The notes: a model not told the origin generated them from the letters alone. Counted from the stretch's first letter, positions 35,035-44,057 are shown. The stretch is DNA of 64,000 nt from Bacillota bacterium (GCA_019420305.1 JAHZHL010000029.1:62001-126000), one strand, 5' to 3'. Numbers and translations are program-made.

Positions 35035-35256
35035 TTACATCTGCGCGAACAGCAGGAACGCGACGAGAAGTCCGTATATACTCAGGGATTCCATAAACGC
35101 AAATGAAAGAATCATATTCGTACGAAGCATACCGGCCGCTTCCGGCTGCCGCGCCATTCCTTCCAGAGCTTTCGCTGCCGCCAGCCCCTGTCCGATTCCA
35201 GGACCGATTGCTGCTAATCCAATTGCCAAACCTGCTCCAATTGCTATTAAACCCAT
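35035..35256 (-). CDS. atpE: F-type ATP synthase c subunit with Na+-type ligand pattern
   Basis: A 73-residue hairpin of two membrane helices that forms the rotor ring. Helix 1 has the glycine-rich GPGIGQG motif, helix 2 the ion-binding MESLSIYG. Gln23, Glu56, Ser57 and Tyr61 keep the spacing of Gln32, Glu65, Ser66 and Tyr70 of the Na+-binding Ilyobacter c subunit. The Thr67 equivalent is Leu. This favours Na+ rather than H+ coupling but does not prove it. The start is preceded by AAAGGAGAATGA. Confidence 0.93.
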   Translation of the reverse strand: MGLIAIGAGLAIGLAAIGPGIGQGLAAAKALEGMARQPEAAGMLRTNMILSFAFMESLSIYGLLVAFLLFAQM

Positions 35257-35372
35257 AATTCATTCTCCTTTCAGCTTTCAAAATTAGTAAATTATCTATC
35301 TTTTTTCAGCGAAACAGTGTTACTGTCCGCGTAGAAACATATAAAGTGCATCGCTTTATTCCTCCGGCGCTT

Positions 35373-36053
35373 TTAGGCCGGAGCTTCCAGCCTCTCCTCA
35401 TCTTCCGGAAGCGCTTCTTTAATATAAATCGCCGCAAGCAGCGAGAATACCAGCGCCTGTATCAGACCCATCAGAACGCTCAATGCCTGCATGACAACCG
35501 GAAGGCCAATCGGAATTAAATCGAAAAAGGAAGCCGTTACAGTTTCCTCGCCATATATATTTCCGTAAAGTCGCAGTGTCAGCGATACCGGCTTTATCAA
35601 ATCTTCCAGAATCATTAACGGGAACAGGAACGCAAAAGGCTGAAACCAGTGTTTATAATAACGGACGCCATGATGGCTCCGGATTCCCGAAATCTGGATC
35701 ATAACAAAAACAATAATTGCCATAGCCGCCGTACAGTTAATGGAACTGGTCGGCGCCGTCAGACCCGGGATATGCCCGGAAGCCGGAAGCAGTCCGGAAT
35801 AGTTGCAAACCAAAATGTAAATAAACAGTGTCGCGATCAGAGGGAAATACCTTTTGCACGTGCGTTCCCCCATAATATCTCCGAAAAAGCGGTACAGGCT
35901 CTCAATCGCCCATTCCGCGAAATTCTGCAGACCGGACGGAACCGTCTGCAGGCGTCTTCCCGCTATGACAGAAAGCACGCACAGCACGATTGTAATCGCC
36001 GCGCTGGTAATCATTCCATTTGAAATTCCCAGCGAATTTAAAGTCTCAATCAT
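35373..36053 (-). CDS. atpB: F-type ATP synthase a subunit
   Basis: A 226-residue membrane subunit with five to six hydrophobic segments. The conserved Arg lies in LIKPVSLTLRLYGNIYGEE, next to the C-terminal helices PIGLPVVMQALSVLMGLIQA. It forms the ion half-channels against the c ring. The ATG at 36053 is one base past the stop codon of the upstream gene (TGATATG), with GGGGAG upstream. Confidence 0.94.
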   Translation of the reverse strand: MIETLNSLGISNGMITSAAITIVLCVLSVIAGRRLQTVPSGLQNFAEWAIESLYRFFGDIMGERTCKRYFPLIATLFIYILVCNYSGLLPASGHIPGLTAPTSSINCTAAMAIIVFVMIQISGIRSHHGVRYYKHWFQPFAFLFPLMILEDLIKPVSLTLRLYGNIYGEETVTASFFDLIPIGLPVVMQALSVLMGLIQALVFSLLAAIYIKEALPEDEERLEAPA

Positions 36054-36054
36054 A

Positions 36055-36384
36055 TCATTGTTCACTCCCCTTTCCCTTACGTTCCTGTCGTTTCTGTTCA
36101 AAAGCCAGAACTTTGTTCATGGTTGCAAGTGCCACCGCTGTTCCTGCCAGAAACGCGATTCCATTGAAAGGAAGGATGTCTCTTGAAAAAAAAGCGGCTG
36201 CCAGCACCAGGAGGTTCACAGCATAACTGATAAACGATCTGGTATACAGGCTGCCCAAGCTCTCTGGCCCCGCATGTTCCGAAGCGCTCTCCCGCAGGTA
36301 TCTCCGCCAGATAAACAGATTTTTAAGCTGTCCTATAATGCCTCCGAAGACCAGTCCGGCGATCGCGCCCAACACATAAGTCAA
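36055..36384 (-). CDS. atpI: ATP synthase protein I-like membrane protein
   Basis: A small hydrophobic protein of about 109 residues at the head of the atp operon. I prefer a TTG start at 36384 because AGGAGAGG lies nine bases upstream; an ATG at 36447 lacks a ribosome site. Two N-terminal helices (VLGAIAGLVFGGIIG and NLFIWRRYL) and two more (SYAVNLLVLAAAFFS, FNGIAFLAGTAVALATM) give the AtpI-type topology. AtpI proteins help assemble the c ring. Sequence similarity is weak; the call rests on size, topology and position. Confidence 0.6.
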   Translation of the reverse strand: MTYVLGAIAGLVFGGIIGQLKNLFIWRRYLRESASEHAGPESLGSLYTRSFISYAVNLLVLAAAFFSRDILPFNGIAFLAGTAVALATMNKVLAFEQKRQERKGKGSEQ

Positions 36385-36487
36385 TTCCTGCCACCTCTCC
36401 TCTGCCAAATACAATTTTGTTACTTGCAAACGCTTCTTCTGAACCATTTACTTTCATAAACTTGTAACTTTTTTGTTATTACCCTAT

Positions 36488-36515
36488 ATTATAAACGATT
36501 TCTTTTAAATGTAAA
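36488..36515 (-). promoter_or_regulatory. Promoter of the atp operon
   Basis: On the minus strand TTTACA, 16 bp, TATAAT, about 100 bp upstream of the first gene. Confidence 0.7.
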
Positions 36516-36633
36516 GAATCAAAAATCAAGACTCGAAAAAATACACATCTGACATGCCCCTTCTGCTGTATTCAGCGCAAACACATTGAAATTCAGGTAT
36601 TTTTCGACATAGTTCCTAATAGTATCAATGCCA

Positions 36634-36649
36634 TTCCCCTTAAGGGGAA
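36634..36649. promoter_or_regulatory. 16-bp perfect palindrome
   Basis: TTCCCCTTAAGGGGAA lies in the otherwise featureless gap between the atp promoter and the Fic-like gene. It could be an operator or a weak hairpin; no T run adjoins it. Confidence 0.3.
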
Positions 36650-36752
36650 ACTCTCTAAATTTTCTATCAATTTGTCTTTTTTTCTTTACCAAAATTGACT
36701 AATTTGCTGTATTTTAAAAAAATTTTTTTACTCCCCCAGAGCTGTTTCCGCC

Positions 36753-37493
36753 CTATTTTTCTTCTCGATTTCCATATACCTCTTCATCATGCTCTACGAT
36801 TTGCAGAACCTGCACCATCTTGTTGTATTCAGCCCGTTCCAGACCCCAGAAGAAAATCGCGTCGTCATTATCTTTCAGACATTCGGTCATGGTTTTTCTG
36901 TACTCTTCCCGATTATACCCAAGCGCTACGGGAAGAAACCCCTTTTCCTCCAGATAATAGTTCATAGCCAACCTTGCCATAGCTCCACTGTGTTCTTCAA
37001 ATGGGTAAAGCCGCAGAATACCGCAGTGGATCGCGGCCGCGCGGCGCATCTCGTTCGCTCCGATCCGGTAAGCCTCCCGAAACAGTTTTTCAATTCCGCT
37101 TTCAATATCTTCATGGTATGGAGGGACATAGCTCCATTCCCGCACAAATGGTTCCGACTTTCGAAATCCCGCTTCCCTTCCCGTAAGGGAACTGTAAAAT
37201 TTAAGCAAAAGCGTTTTATCCAAACTGCATTTCAGTGCCAGGCAATCCCGCATCAGTTCTAATGTGTTCATGTAATTTTTAATAAACACGCAGTCTTTCA
37301 AGGACGCCTCTCGCGGAATCTCCCCTTCCATGATTCCTTCTACTTCTTTTTTAGAAAGCTCCGTGCCGTCCAGTTCCATGCTTCCGTATATATAATCCAT
37401 TTCATTCAGCCGCTTCAGCGTTTTTCCGGTTTCTCTCCTGAACGGTTTGCGCAGCCCCAGATCGATCTTCAATTTTACTAATTCCTTATACAT
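36753..37493 (-). CDS. Fic-fold protein with degenerate active site
   Basis: A 246-residue protein with the Fic helical order but broken motifs. The region equivalent to HPFxDGNGRxxR reads YPFEEHSGAMAR (163-174): the catalytic His, the Gly-Asn and the first Arg are all replaced. The N-terminal region resembling the inhibitory (S/T)xxxE(G/N) helix reads YGSMELDGTELS, with Asp where Glu is expected. AMP transfer is therefore unlikely; a binding or regulatory role is possible. Length fits class II Fic proteins lacking the C-terminal HTH. The gene stands alone. The start at 37493 follows AGGAGGATTTTC. Confidence 0.7.
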   Translation of the reverse strand: MYKELVKLKIDLGLRKPFRRETGKTLKRLNEMDYIYGSMELDGTELSKKEVEGIMEGEIPREASLKDCVFIKNYMNTLELMRDCLALKCSLDKTLLLKFYSSLTGREAGFRKSEPFVREWSYVPPYHEDIESGIEKLFREAYRIGANEMRRAAAIHCGILRLYPFEEHSGAMARLAMNYYLEEKGFLPVALGYNREEYRKTMTECLKDNDDAIFFWGLERAEYNKMVQVLQIVEHDEEVYGNREEK

Positions 37494-37610
37494 GAAAATC
37501 CTCCTATGCTCTATTTCTACAGTTTAACACAGAATCTGAAATTTCGCCAGAAAACCCCGTTTTTTCTCACTTCTTCCTGATAAACTCCGAAAAGCTCTTA
37601 TTTTCCGCTC

Positions 37611-37639
37611 TTGCCCCAAACCGATATTGCGCATATAAT
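37611..37639 (+). promoter_or_regulatory. Promoter of the MgtC-like gene
   Basis: TTGCCC, 17 bp, TATAAT, just upstream of the AAGGAG ribosome site. Confidence 0.65.
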
Positions 37640-37658
37640 AAAAGCAAAAAGGAGCTAA

Positions 37659-38351
37659 ATGATGATTTCCTTACCGGATATCTTTTATGATGTAAATTTG
37701 TTCTCAACCGCTCTGCGTCTTGTTCTTGCCGTCATATTCGGCGGTATTATCGGGCTGGAGCGGGGTGCCAACCGCCACCCCGCCGGGTTCCGTACGCATA
37801 TTCTCGTCTGCGTCGGTTCCGCTCTTGCCATGCTTACAAACGCGTATCTCTGCCAGACATACGGAACCGGGGATCCTGCCCGTCTCGGCGCGCAGGTTAT
37901 AACCGGCGTCGGTTTTCTGGGTGTCGGCACGATCCTGGTTACCGGAAGGCACAAGATAAAAGGACTCACGACCGCCGCGGGGCTTTGGGCTTCGGCCTGC
38001 CTTGGACTGGCTCTCGGAATCGGATTTTATTCCGGCGCGGTAGTCGCCGCCGTCGTAATTTTCGCCAGCCTCGCTTTGCTCCCAAAGGTGGAAAACCATT
38101 TTTACAAAAAGTCCCATGCCATCGACCTTTACATTGAAATTGATTCCGTCGAGCACTTCCGCGCTTTTATCCGGCATGTCCGCTCCATTGACGCCGCTTT
38201 TTATGAAACGCATCTGAGCCAGGCGAATCCGATCATGCAAGAAGGAATCGCTTTTCACCTCTCCATGATTCTCCCCAAAGGGATCTCCCATAATCAGGCA
38301 GTAGAGGAATTTGGAAATTTTGAAGGAGTCTATCTGATCGAAGAAATATAA
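37659..38351 (+). CDS. MgtC/SapB family membrane protein
   Basis: A 230-residue protein with the MgtC N-terminal domain: about four or five membrane segments and the signatures FGGIIGLERGANRHPAGFRT and GAQVITGVGFLGVGTILV (residues 25-100). The C-terminal 85 residues form a soluble ACT-like domain (AIDLYIEIDSVEHFRAFIRH). MgtC proteins help survival under low Mg2+ or acid, and some inhibit the F-ATP synthase; the neighbouring atp operon is notable but may be chance. RBS AAAAGGAG precedes the ATG. Confidence 0.85.
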   Translation: MMISLPDIFYDVNLFSTALRLVLAVIFGGIIGLERGANRHPAGFRTHILVCVGSALAMLTNAYLCQTYGTGDPARLGAQVITGVGFLGVGTILVTGRHKIKGLTTAAGLWASACLGLALGIGFYSGAVVAAVVIFASLALLPKVENHFYKKSHAIDLYIEIDSVEHFRAFIRHVRSIDAAFYETHLSQANPIMQEGIAFHLSMILPKGISHNQAVEEFGNFEGVYLIEEI

Positions 38352-38370
38352 CAACATCTATCTACGAAAA

Positions 38371-38393
38371 ATCCGCCCCTGCTTGGGGCGGAT
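38371..38393 (-). terminator. Terminator of the MoaA-like gene
   Basis: A 9-bp stem ATCCGCCCC/GGGGCGGAT is followed on the minus strand by TTTTTCG. Confidence 0.65.
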
Positions 38394-38426
38394 CCATTAA
38401 AAAGTGTGCGTTTCCGCTATGTCTTT

Positions 38427-38993
38427 TTATTCACAATCCTTCAAAAATCCAATTTTTCCAATCGCTGCCGCGTATTTAAACATGTCCACATCGCCGAAAT
38501 CCCCTTCTACCGGGCGAAGCCTCAGCTTTGCCTTGATTTCCTCATAGGGCATGGTTGGCAGAAATACAATTTCGTAATCATGCTGAAAGGTCAGCTGCAC
38601 AAAATCCAGAATTTCATCATCGCTGAATCCTTTTTCTAAAGAAACCTGAAGCCGCACTTTCAGCCGCTGGTCAACCGCTTTGTTGATCCCTTCCACCACC
38701 GGCTCCAGCTGCATGCCGTCATGGGATCTTTTATAGCGTGTGTACCGCATGGTATTGACATTGATCATCACGCCGGTCAGCCCGGCCTTTTTTAATTTTT
38801 CCGCCATCGCTGAAAGTTCCTGCCCGTCGGTCTCAATCAAAATTTCTTCATTCTGAAGCTTACGGACGATATCAATGATCCCTGTCCGCTTCAGAGGCTC
38901 TTTTCCTGCCAGAACGACACGTTTCTGTCCCTCTGCCTGTTTGAGGATTTCCTCTTTTGACGGTACTGCCGCATCTTTGAATTCAATTCTCAT
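38427..38993 (-). CDS. MoaA-like partial TIM barrel lacking radical-SAM cysteines
   Basis: A 188-residue protein. RVVLAGKEPLKRTGIIDIVR (residues about 25-45) and ILIETDGQELSAMAEKLKKA match the GGEPL and following strand-helix units of MoaA (GTP 3',8-cyclase), and KKAGLTGVMINVNTMRYTRY matches the next unit. The CxxxCxxC loop that binds the SAM cluster and the C-terminal second cluster are both absent, and no upstream sequence supplies them. It is either a relic or a stand-alone domain with a new role. The start at 38993 has GGAGGAAACAG upstream. No molybdopterin genes are nearby. Confidence 0.55.
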   Translation of the reverse strand: MRIEFKDAAVPSKEEILKQAEGQKRVVLAGKEPLKRTGIIDIVRKLQNEEILIETDGQELSAMAEKLKKAGLTGVMINVNTMRYTRYKRSHDGMQLEPVVEGINKAVDQRLKVRLQVSLEKGFSDDEILDFVQLTFQHDYEIVFLPTMPYEEIKAKLRLRPVEGDFGDVDMFKYAAAIGKIGFLKDCE

Positions 38994-39106
38994 TTTTTCT
39001 GTTTCCTCCCGCTTGTCCAAGTCGAAATTATTTTACCTTATCCTTCCGCTCTAGTCAACACGCCTGTCCTGTGTTACAATGCTTTTACCAAAGGAGGCTC
39101 ATTGTT

Positions 39107-39655
39107 ATGAAAATTTTTGTCATCAGTGATACCCATGGAAGAACCGAAAAAGCGGAAGAAGTATGGAACAGACTGACGGATGTGGATCTGGTTCTTCATC
39201 TTGGCGATTATGAGAAAGACGCTCAGCGGCTTGCTCAAATCTTCGGAGTGGAGGTCATCGGAGTAAAAGGAAATATGGACGGCTCTTACAGCAGAGAAGA
39301 TTACCGCATTGTGGATACGGAATATGGCAAACTCCTGCTGACCCACGGACACATGGATCAGGTCAAAATCAGCCCTCTTAATCTGCTTTACCGCGCGCAG
39401 GAACTCGGCTGCCGCGCCGTTTTATTCGGACACACCCATATTCCGTTTTATGAGGAAGAAAGCGGGATCTATCTTGTCAATCCGGGAAGTCTCTCCCAGC
39501 CCCGGGACGGAAGCGAAGGCTCTTACGCGATTCTACACACCTCTGAAAAAGAATTTCATTGCGCCATTGTTTACTATTCCAGTCTCCATGGCGGAAAAAA
39601 GCCGCCTCAAACGAGACGGCTCAGAAATATGCTCAATTACAGCGACCGGTTTTAA
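39107..39655 (+). CDS. YfcE/MJ0936 family metallophosphoesterase
   Basis: A 182-residue phosphodiesterase with all family metal motifs: ISDTHG (residues 6-11), HLGDYE, GNMD, LTHGH and FGHTHIP. It is a two-metal cytoplasmic enzyme; YfcE homologs cleave artificial phosphodiesters and the true substrate is unknown. The ATG at 39107 follows AAAGGAGG with good spacing, so the in-frame upstream ATG is not used. The stop codon overlaps the terminator hairpin at 39644. Confidence 0.88.
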   Translation: MKIFVISDTHGRTEKAEEVWNRLTDVDLVLHLGDYEKDAQRLAQIFGVEVIGVKGNMDGSYSREDYRIVDTEYGKLLLTHGHMDQVKISPLNLLYRAQELGCRAVLFGHTHIPFYEEESGIYLVNPGSLSQPRDGSEGSYAILHTSEKEFHCAIVYYSSLHGGKKPPQTRRLRNMLNYSDRF

Positions 39656-39669
39656 TTCCGGTCTTTTTT
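39644..39669 (+). terminator. Terminator of the YfcE-like gene
   Basis: GACCGG, loop TTTTAATT, CCGGTC followed by a T run. It also overlaps the region just past carB on the other strand. Confidence 0.65.
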
Positions 39670-39675
39670 CTGTTT

Positions 39676-42600
39676 TTACAACGTATGGTACTCCAGACGC
39701 GTATGTTTTTGCTTCAGGCTGATAGCGATTAAAAATGCCGCGGCAGTATCCATGCAGGTGAGAACCGGAAGCCCCCGCTCAATGGCTTTTCTGCGGATCG
39801 GGAACGTATCGCTCTCCGGCCGATTGGCAACCTTCGGAGTGTTGATTACCATCTGGATCTCTTCCCCAATCATCTCCTTTGCCTTTTCATAAGGAATGAC
39901 TTCCGCGGCAATGCCCTCCTTGTGCATAAAAGCTCCGGTGCCTTCGGAAGCATATAGCTTAAATCCTGCCTGTTCATACCGTTTCAAGGTCTTGGCGGTT
40001 CCCGCGTTTTTATCCGGATCCCGCAGCGTTACAAAGATATTGCCCTCTGTCGGAATTTTCGTCCCCGCCGCGAGGAATCCTTTGTAAATCGCTTTGCTCA
40101 AATCCTTGTCAATGCCCAGCACTTCACCGGTGGATTTCATTTCAGGCCCCAAAGCCATATCCATATTGGTCAGCTTGGCGTTGGAGAACACCGGAACCTT
40201 TACCGCATAGTAATCGGCTCTCCTGTAAAGCCCGGTTCCGTATTGGGAATCCCGCAGTTTGTGTCCCAGCATAGCCGCCACTGCCAGCTTTACCATCGGG
40301 ACTTTCGTTACCTTGCTCAAAATCGGTACGGTTCTGGAAGCCCGCGGGTTTACCTCAATCACGTAAATTTTCTTTCCGTCGTAAGCATACTGGATGTTCA
40401 CAAGTCCCGTAATGTGCAGCGCCTTTGTGATCCGTTTCGTATAATCGATCAGGGTATCCTCCACCTCTTTGGAAAGGGTGAAGTGCGGATATACGGAAAT
40501 GCTGTCGCCGGAATGGACGCCGGTTCGTTCGATATGCTCCATAATTCCCGGAATCAGCACGTCTTCCCCGTCCGCGATGGCATCGACCTCAATTTCCTTT
40601 CCCTGGACATATTTATCGATGAGAACCGGATGCTCCGTGGAGATCGAAACCGCTTCCTTCAAATAGCGTTTCAGCTCCACATCGCTGTATACAACCTGCA
40701 TCGCTCTTCCTCCAATTACATAGGAAGGGCGCACAACCAGAGGATATCCCAGCTTTTCCACCGCCGCGAAGGCTTCTTCCGCCGTGGTTACCGCAAGCCC
40801 CTCAGGCACGGAAATTCCGATTTCCTCCAGAAGCTCACAGAATTTTTCCCGGTCTTCCGCCAGATCAATATACTTGTACGGCGTTCCCAGGATGGGAATG
40901 CTGCGGCTGTTGAGCTTTTCCGCCAGATTCAGGGACGTCTGTCCGCCAAACTGCAGAATCACGCCGTAAGGACGCTCCTTCTTTATCACGTTCATTACAT
41001 TATCAATATGAAGGGACTCAAAATACAGCTTATCCGAAGTATCAAAGTCCGTGCTCACGGTTTCCGGATTGTTGTTCATGATGATAGCTTCATAACCCAG
41101 ATCTTTAATGGCCCAGACGCCCTGCACGCAGCAGTAGTCAAATTCGATTCCCTGGCCGATCCGGATCGGTCCCGAGCCGACCACAAGAATTTTTTCTTCC
41201 GGAGAAACCTCCACCTCGTCCTCTTCATCATAGCAGGAATAATAGTAAGGGGTGGCCGCGTCAAACTCTCCTCCACAGGTGTCGACCATTTTATATACCG
41301 GGAAGATATCGTTGTAGATACGGATATCCTGCAGAACCTCCCTGGACACGCCGGAAAGCCGCAGAATTTCGCTATCTGTAAATCCTCTGGACTCAACTTC
41401 GTACAGCAGTTCCTTGGTAAGCGGCTGGGTCTGCAGCGCTTCCTCCAGATCGATAATTCCCTTGATTTTTTTCAGGAACCAGCGGTCAATTTTCAAAAGG
41501 TCATAAAGCCCCTCCACGTCAATCAGCTTTCTTCTCAAAGCTTCCGCGATGCAGAAAATACGTTCGTCGTCGCACGCCGCCAGCTTTTCCATCAGCTTTT
41601 CGTTGTCCAGATTGGAAACGAACGGAATCCGCAGACCGTCACACTTGATTTCCACAGAAGTGAGAGCCTTCAGCAGGGCGCTCTCGAAGGTCCTGCAGAT
41701 GGACATGACCTCACCCGTAGCTTTCATCTGAGTCCCCAGCTTTCTGGAAGCGGTGCGGAATTTGTCAAAGGGCCATTTGGGGAACTTGACCACACAGTAG
41801 TCCAGAACCGGTTCAAAGCAGGCGCTGGTCTCCTGGGTCACGTAATTTTTCAATTCATCCAGATTATATCCAAGGGCGATTTTGGCCGCGATTTTGGCGA
41901 TCGGATACCCCGCCGCCTTGGAAGCCAGCGCCGACGAACGGCTTACTCTCGGATTTACTTCGATTACAATATACTCTCCGTTGTCCGGATTCAGAGCAAA
42001 CTGAACATTGCAGCCGCCCTCGATTTCCAGGCTGCGGATAATCTTCACCGCGGAATCCCGCAGCATCTGATACTCCTCATCCCGCAAAGTCTGGGTCGGT
42101 GCCACAACAATGCTGTCTCCCGTATGTACGCCCACCGGATCCAGATTTTCCATACTGCAGACAATGATACAGTTATCACGGCTGTCCCGCATAACTTCAT
42201 ACTCGATTTCTTTCCACCCCGCGACAGATTTTTCCAGCAGAATCTGCCCGATGGCGCTGTTTTCCATTCCTCTCCGGCACAGCAGCTGCAGCTCGTCATC
42301 GTTTGTAGCGACGCCGCCTCCGGTTCCTCCCAGCGTATAAGCGGGACGGATGATAACCGGATATCCGATTTTTTTAACGAAAGCCTCACATTCTTCCATA
42401 CTGGTAGCGATTACACTCGGGGGAATCGGTTCTCCGATTTCCTGCATCAGCTTTTTGAATTCTTCCCGGTCTTCCGCCTTTTCGATGCTTTCCCGGTTCA
42501 CCCCCAGCAGCTTCACTCCGTATTTTTCCAGAATGCCATGCTCTTCTAGGGACATCGCCAGGTTCAAACCGGTCTGACCGCCAAACCCTGCCAGAATTCC

Positions 42601-42852
42601 ATCCGGCCGCTCTTTTTCCAAAATCTGTTCCATGGTCTCCTCTGTCAGAGGTTCCATATACACTTTGTCCGCGATCCCTTCATCGGTCATGATGGTCGCC
42701 GGGTTGCTGTTGACCAGAATGGTTTCGATTCCTTCTTCCCGAATCGCTTTGCAGGCCTGTGTCCCCGCATAATCGAATTCTGCCGCCTGGCCGATAATAA
42801 TCGGGCCGGAACCGATAATAAGCAATTTATTTAAAGACGCTTTCCTAGGCAT
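39676..42852 (-). CDS. carB: Carbamoyl-phosphate synthase large subunit
   Basis: A 1,058-residue synthetase with two ATP-grasp halves (MPRKASLNKLLIIGSGPIII at the start, EKILVVGSGPIRIGQGIEFD opening the second half at about residue 550) and a C-terminal MGS-like allosteric domain (about 935-1,058). It makes carbamoyl phosphate from bicarbonate, ammonia and two ATP for pyrimidine and arginine synthesis. The ATG at 42852 overlaps the end of carA by 8 bp, with AAGGAG inside carA. Full length for the family. Confidence 0.96.
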   Translation of the reverse strand: MPRKASLNKLLIIGSGPIIIGQAAEFDYAGTQACKAIREEGIETILVNSNPATIMTDEGIADKVYMEPLTEETMEQILEKERPDGILAGFGGQTGLNLAMSLEEHGILEKYGVKLLGVNRESIEKAEDREEFKKLMQEIGEPIPPSVIATSMEECEAFVKKIGYPVIIRPAYTLGGTGGGVATNDDELQLLCRRGMENSAIGQILLEKSVAGWKEIEYEVMRDSRDNCIIVCSMENLDPVGVHTGDSIVVAPTQTLRDEEYQMLRDSAVKIIRSLEIEGGCNVQFALNPDNGEYIVIEVNPRVSRSSALASKAAGYPIAKIAAKIALGYNLDELKNYVTQETSACFEPVLDYCVVKFPKWPFDKFRTASRKLGTQMKATGEVMSICRTFESALLKALTSVEIKCDGLRIPFVSNLDNEKLMEKLAACDDERIFCIAEALRRKLIDVEGLYDLLKIDRWFLKKIKGIIDLEEALQTQPLTKELLYEVESRGFTDSEILRLSGVSREVLQDIRIYNDIFPVYKMVDTCGGEFDAATPYYYSCYDEEDEVEVSPEEKILVVGSGPIRIGQGIEFDYCCVQGVWAIKDLGYEAIIMNNNPETVSTDFDTSDKLYFESLHIDNVMNVIKKERPYGVILQFGGQTSLNLAEKLNSRSIPILGTPYKYIDLAEDREKFCELLEEIGISVPEGLAVTTAEEAFAAVEKLGYPLVVRPSYVIGGRAMQVVYSDVELKRYLKEAVSISTEHPVLIDKYVQGKEIEVDAIADGEDVLIPGIMEHIERTGVHSGDSISVYPHFTLSKEVEDTLIDYTKRITKALHITGLVNIQYAYDGKKIYVIEVNPRASRTVPILSKVTKVPMVKLAVAAMLGHKLRDSQYGTGLYRRADYYAVKVPVFSNAKLTNMDMALGPEMKSTGEVLGIDKDLSKAIYKGFLAAGTKIPTEGNIFVTLRDPDKNAGTAKTLKRYEQAGFKLYASEGTGAFMHKEGIAAEVIPYEKAKEMIGEEIQMVINTPKVANRPESDTFPIRRKAIERGLPVLTCMDTAAAFLIAISLKQKHTRLEYHTL

Positions 42853-43954
42853 TCTCCTTACCACCTTTCATCATAGTTACAAATTTGTCAAACAGATATA
42901 CGCTGTCATTGGGTCCCGGAGACGCCTCAGGATGAAACTGCACGGAAAACACCGGAAGTTCTCTGTGCTCCATTCCCTCTACGGTTCCATCGTTCAGGTT
43001 CAGATGGGTCACTTCCATACCGTTGAGCATGATGCTTTCCATTTTTACCGCGTAACCGTGGTTCTGAGAAGTAATATAAGAACGCTTTGTATCTTTGTCA
43101 TATACGCCATGGTTGCCGCCCCGGTGTCCATACTTCAATTTATAAGTCTGACCGCCCGCCGCCAGGGCCAGAATCTGATGTCCCATACAGATTCCGAAAA
43201 TCGGCACATCCGCGTCCCGCAGAAGAACCGCGGTTTCCCGGATCGCTTCGGTAGCTTCCTCCGGATCTCCCGGCCCGTTTGTCAGGAAAATGCCGTCCGG
43301 ATGATAGTCCAGAATTTCCTTCGCCGAGGTTCCGTAAGGAAACATCTCCAGCTCGCATCCCCGTTCCATCAGGGCTTTCAGGATACTCATCTTAACGCCG
43401 AAGTCCAGTACCGCCACCTTATAGGTTCCTCCCGCGCCCAGGGTCACCCGATCCACAGTGGAAACTTCTTTCATCCAGTCGCCCCGCAGCGTGGAAGCTT
43501 CACAAATCTCTCTGGCCTGTTCAATCGAAATGCCCTCGTTGCTGATTACGCATTTTACCGTTCCTTCCGTACGGATTTTCTTCGTAATCTTTCTCGTATC
43601 CACTCCCCAGATTCCCGGGGTTTTCTGCTCCCGCAGCCAGGTATCCAGTGTCATCACGCTGTTGCTGTTGGATGGCTGACCGCACAGATCTTTTATTACC
43701 AGACCGAAGGCGTGGATTCCTCCGGATTCATTATCAATACTGCTGATCCCGTAATTGCCTATAAGGGGATAGGTCATTGTAATAATCTGCCCTTTATAGG
43801 AAGGATCGGTCAATATCTTCTGATAGCCGGTCATAGAAGTATTGAATACCAGTTCACCTGTTCTTGTTCCCCGAAAGCCGAATCCATGTCCTTTATACAC
43901 AGATCCATCTTCCAGGTAGATCAGTCCTTCCATCTTTTCCTTGTTGTTTTCCAT
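42845..43954 (-). CDS. carA: Carbamoyl-phosphate synthase small subunit
   Basis: A 369-residue glutaminase subunit. The N-terminal domain contains TGELVFNTSMTGYQKILTDP. The class I glutamine amidotransferase domain has the catalytic Cys in IFGICMGHQILALA and the His-Glu pair in VQFHPEASPGP. It supplies ammonia to CarB. I choose the ATG at 43954 because GAGGAAGAGGAC precedes it; the ATG at 43993 has no ribosome site. A good promoter lies at 44001-44029, so the leader is short and a PyrR-type attenuator is not seen. Confidence 0.95.
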   Translation of the reverse strand: MENNKEKMEGLIYLEDGSVYKGHGFGFRGTRTGELVFNTSMTGYQKILTDPSYKGQIITMTYPLIGNYGISSIDNESGGIHAFGLVIKDLCGQPSNSNSVMTLDTWLREQKTPGIWGVDTRKITKKIRTEGTVKCVISNEGISIEQAREICEASTLRGDWMKEVSTVDRVTLGAGGTYKVAVLDFGVKMSILKALMERGCELEMFPYGTSAKEILDYHPDGIFLTNGPGDPEEATEAIRETAVLLRDADVPIFGICMGHQILALAAGGQTYKLKYGHRGGNHGVYDKDTKRSYITSQNHGYAVKMESIMLNGMEVTHLNLNDGTVEGMEHRELPVFSVQFHPEASPGPNDSVYLFDKFVTMMKGGKENA

Positions 43955-44000
43955 TGTCCTCTTCCTCTTTTTCTTCCTGCGTCTTGTTTTCATTCAGATA

Positions 44001-44029
44001 ATTATACATCTTCATTCATGTTTATTCAA
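44001..44029 (-). promoter_or_regulatory. Promoter of carAB
   Basis: On the minus strand TTGAAT, 17 bp, TATAAT. Confidence 0.65.
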
Positions 44030-44057
44030 GTCCCTGTTTGGGAAATTTTCGCAAAAA

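Noticed and set aside
40243..42549. A 768-codon open frame on the plus strand across carB
   Set aside because: It is the antisense shadow of carB; the reverse frame encodes a complete, motif-bearing synthetase and the plus frame has no recognisable domain or ribosome site.
43955..44057. A PyrR attenuator before carAB
   Set aside because: The leader from the likely start site is too short and has no terminator/antiterminator pair.
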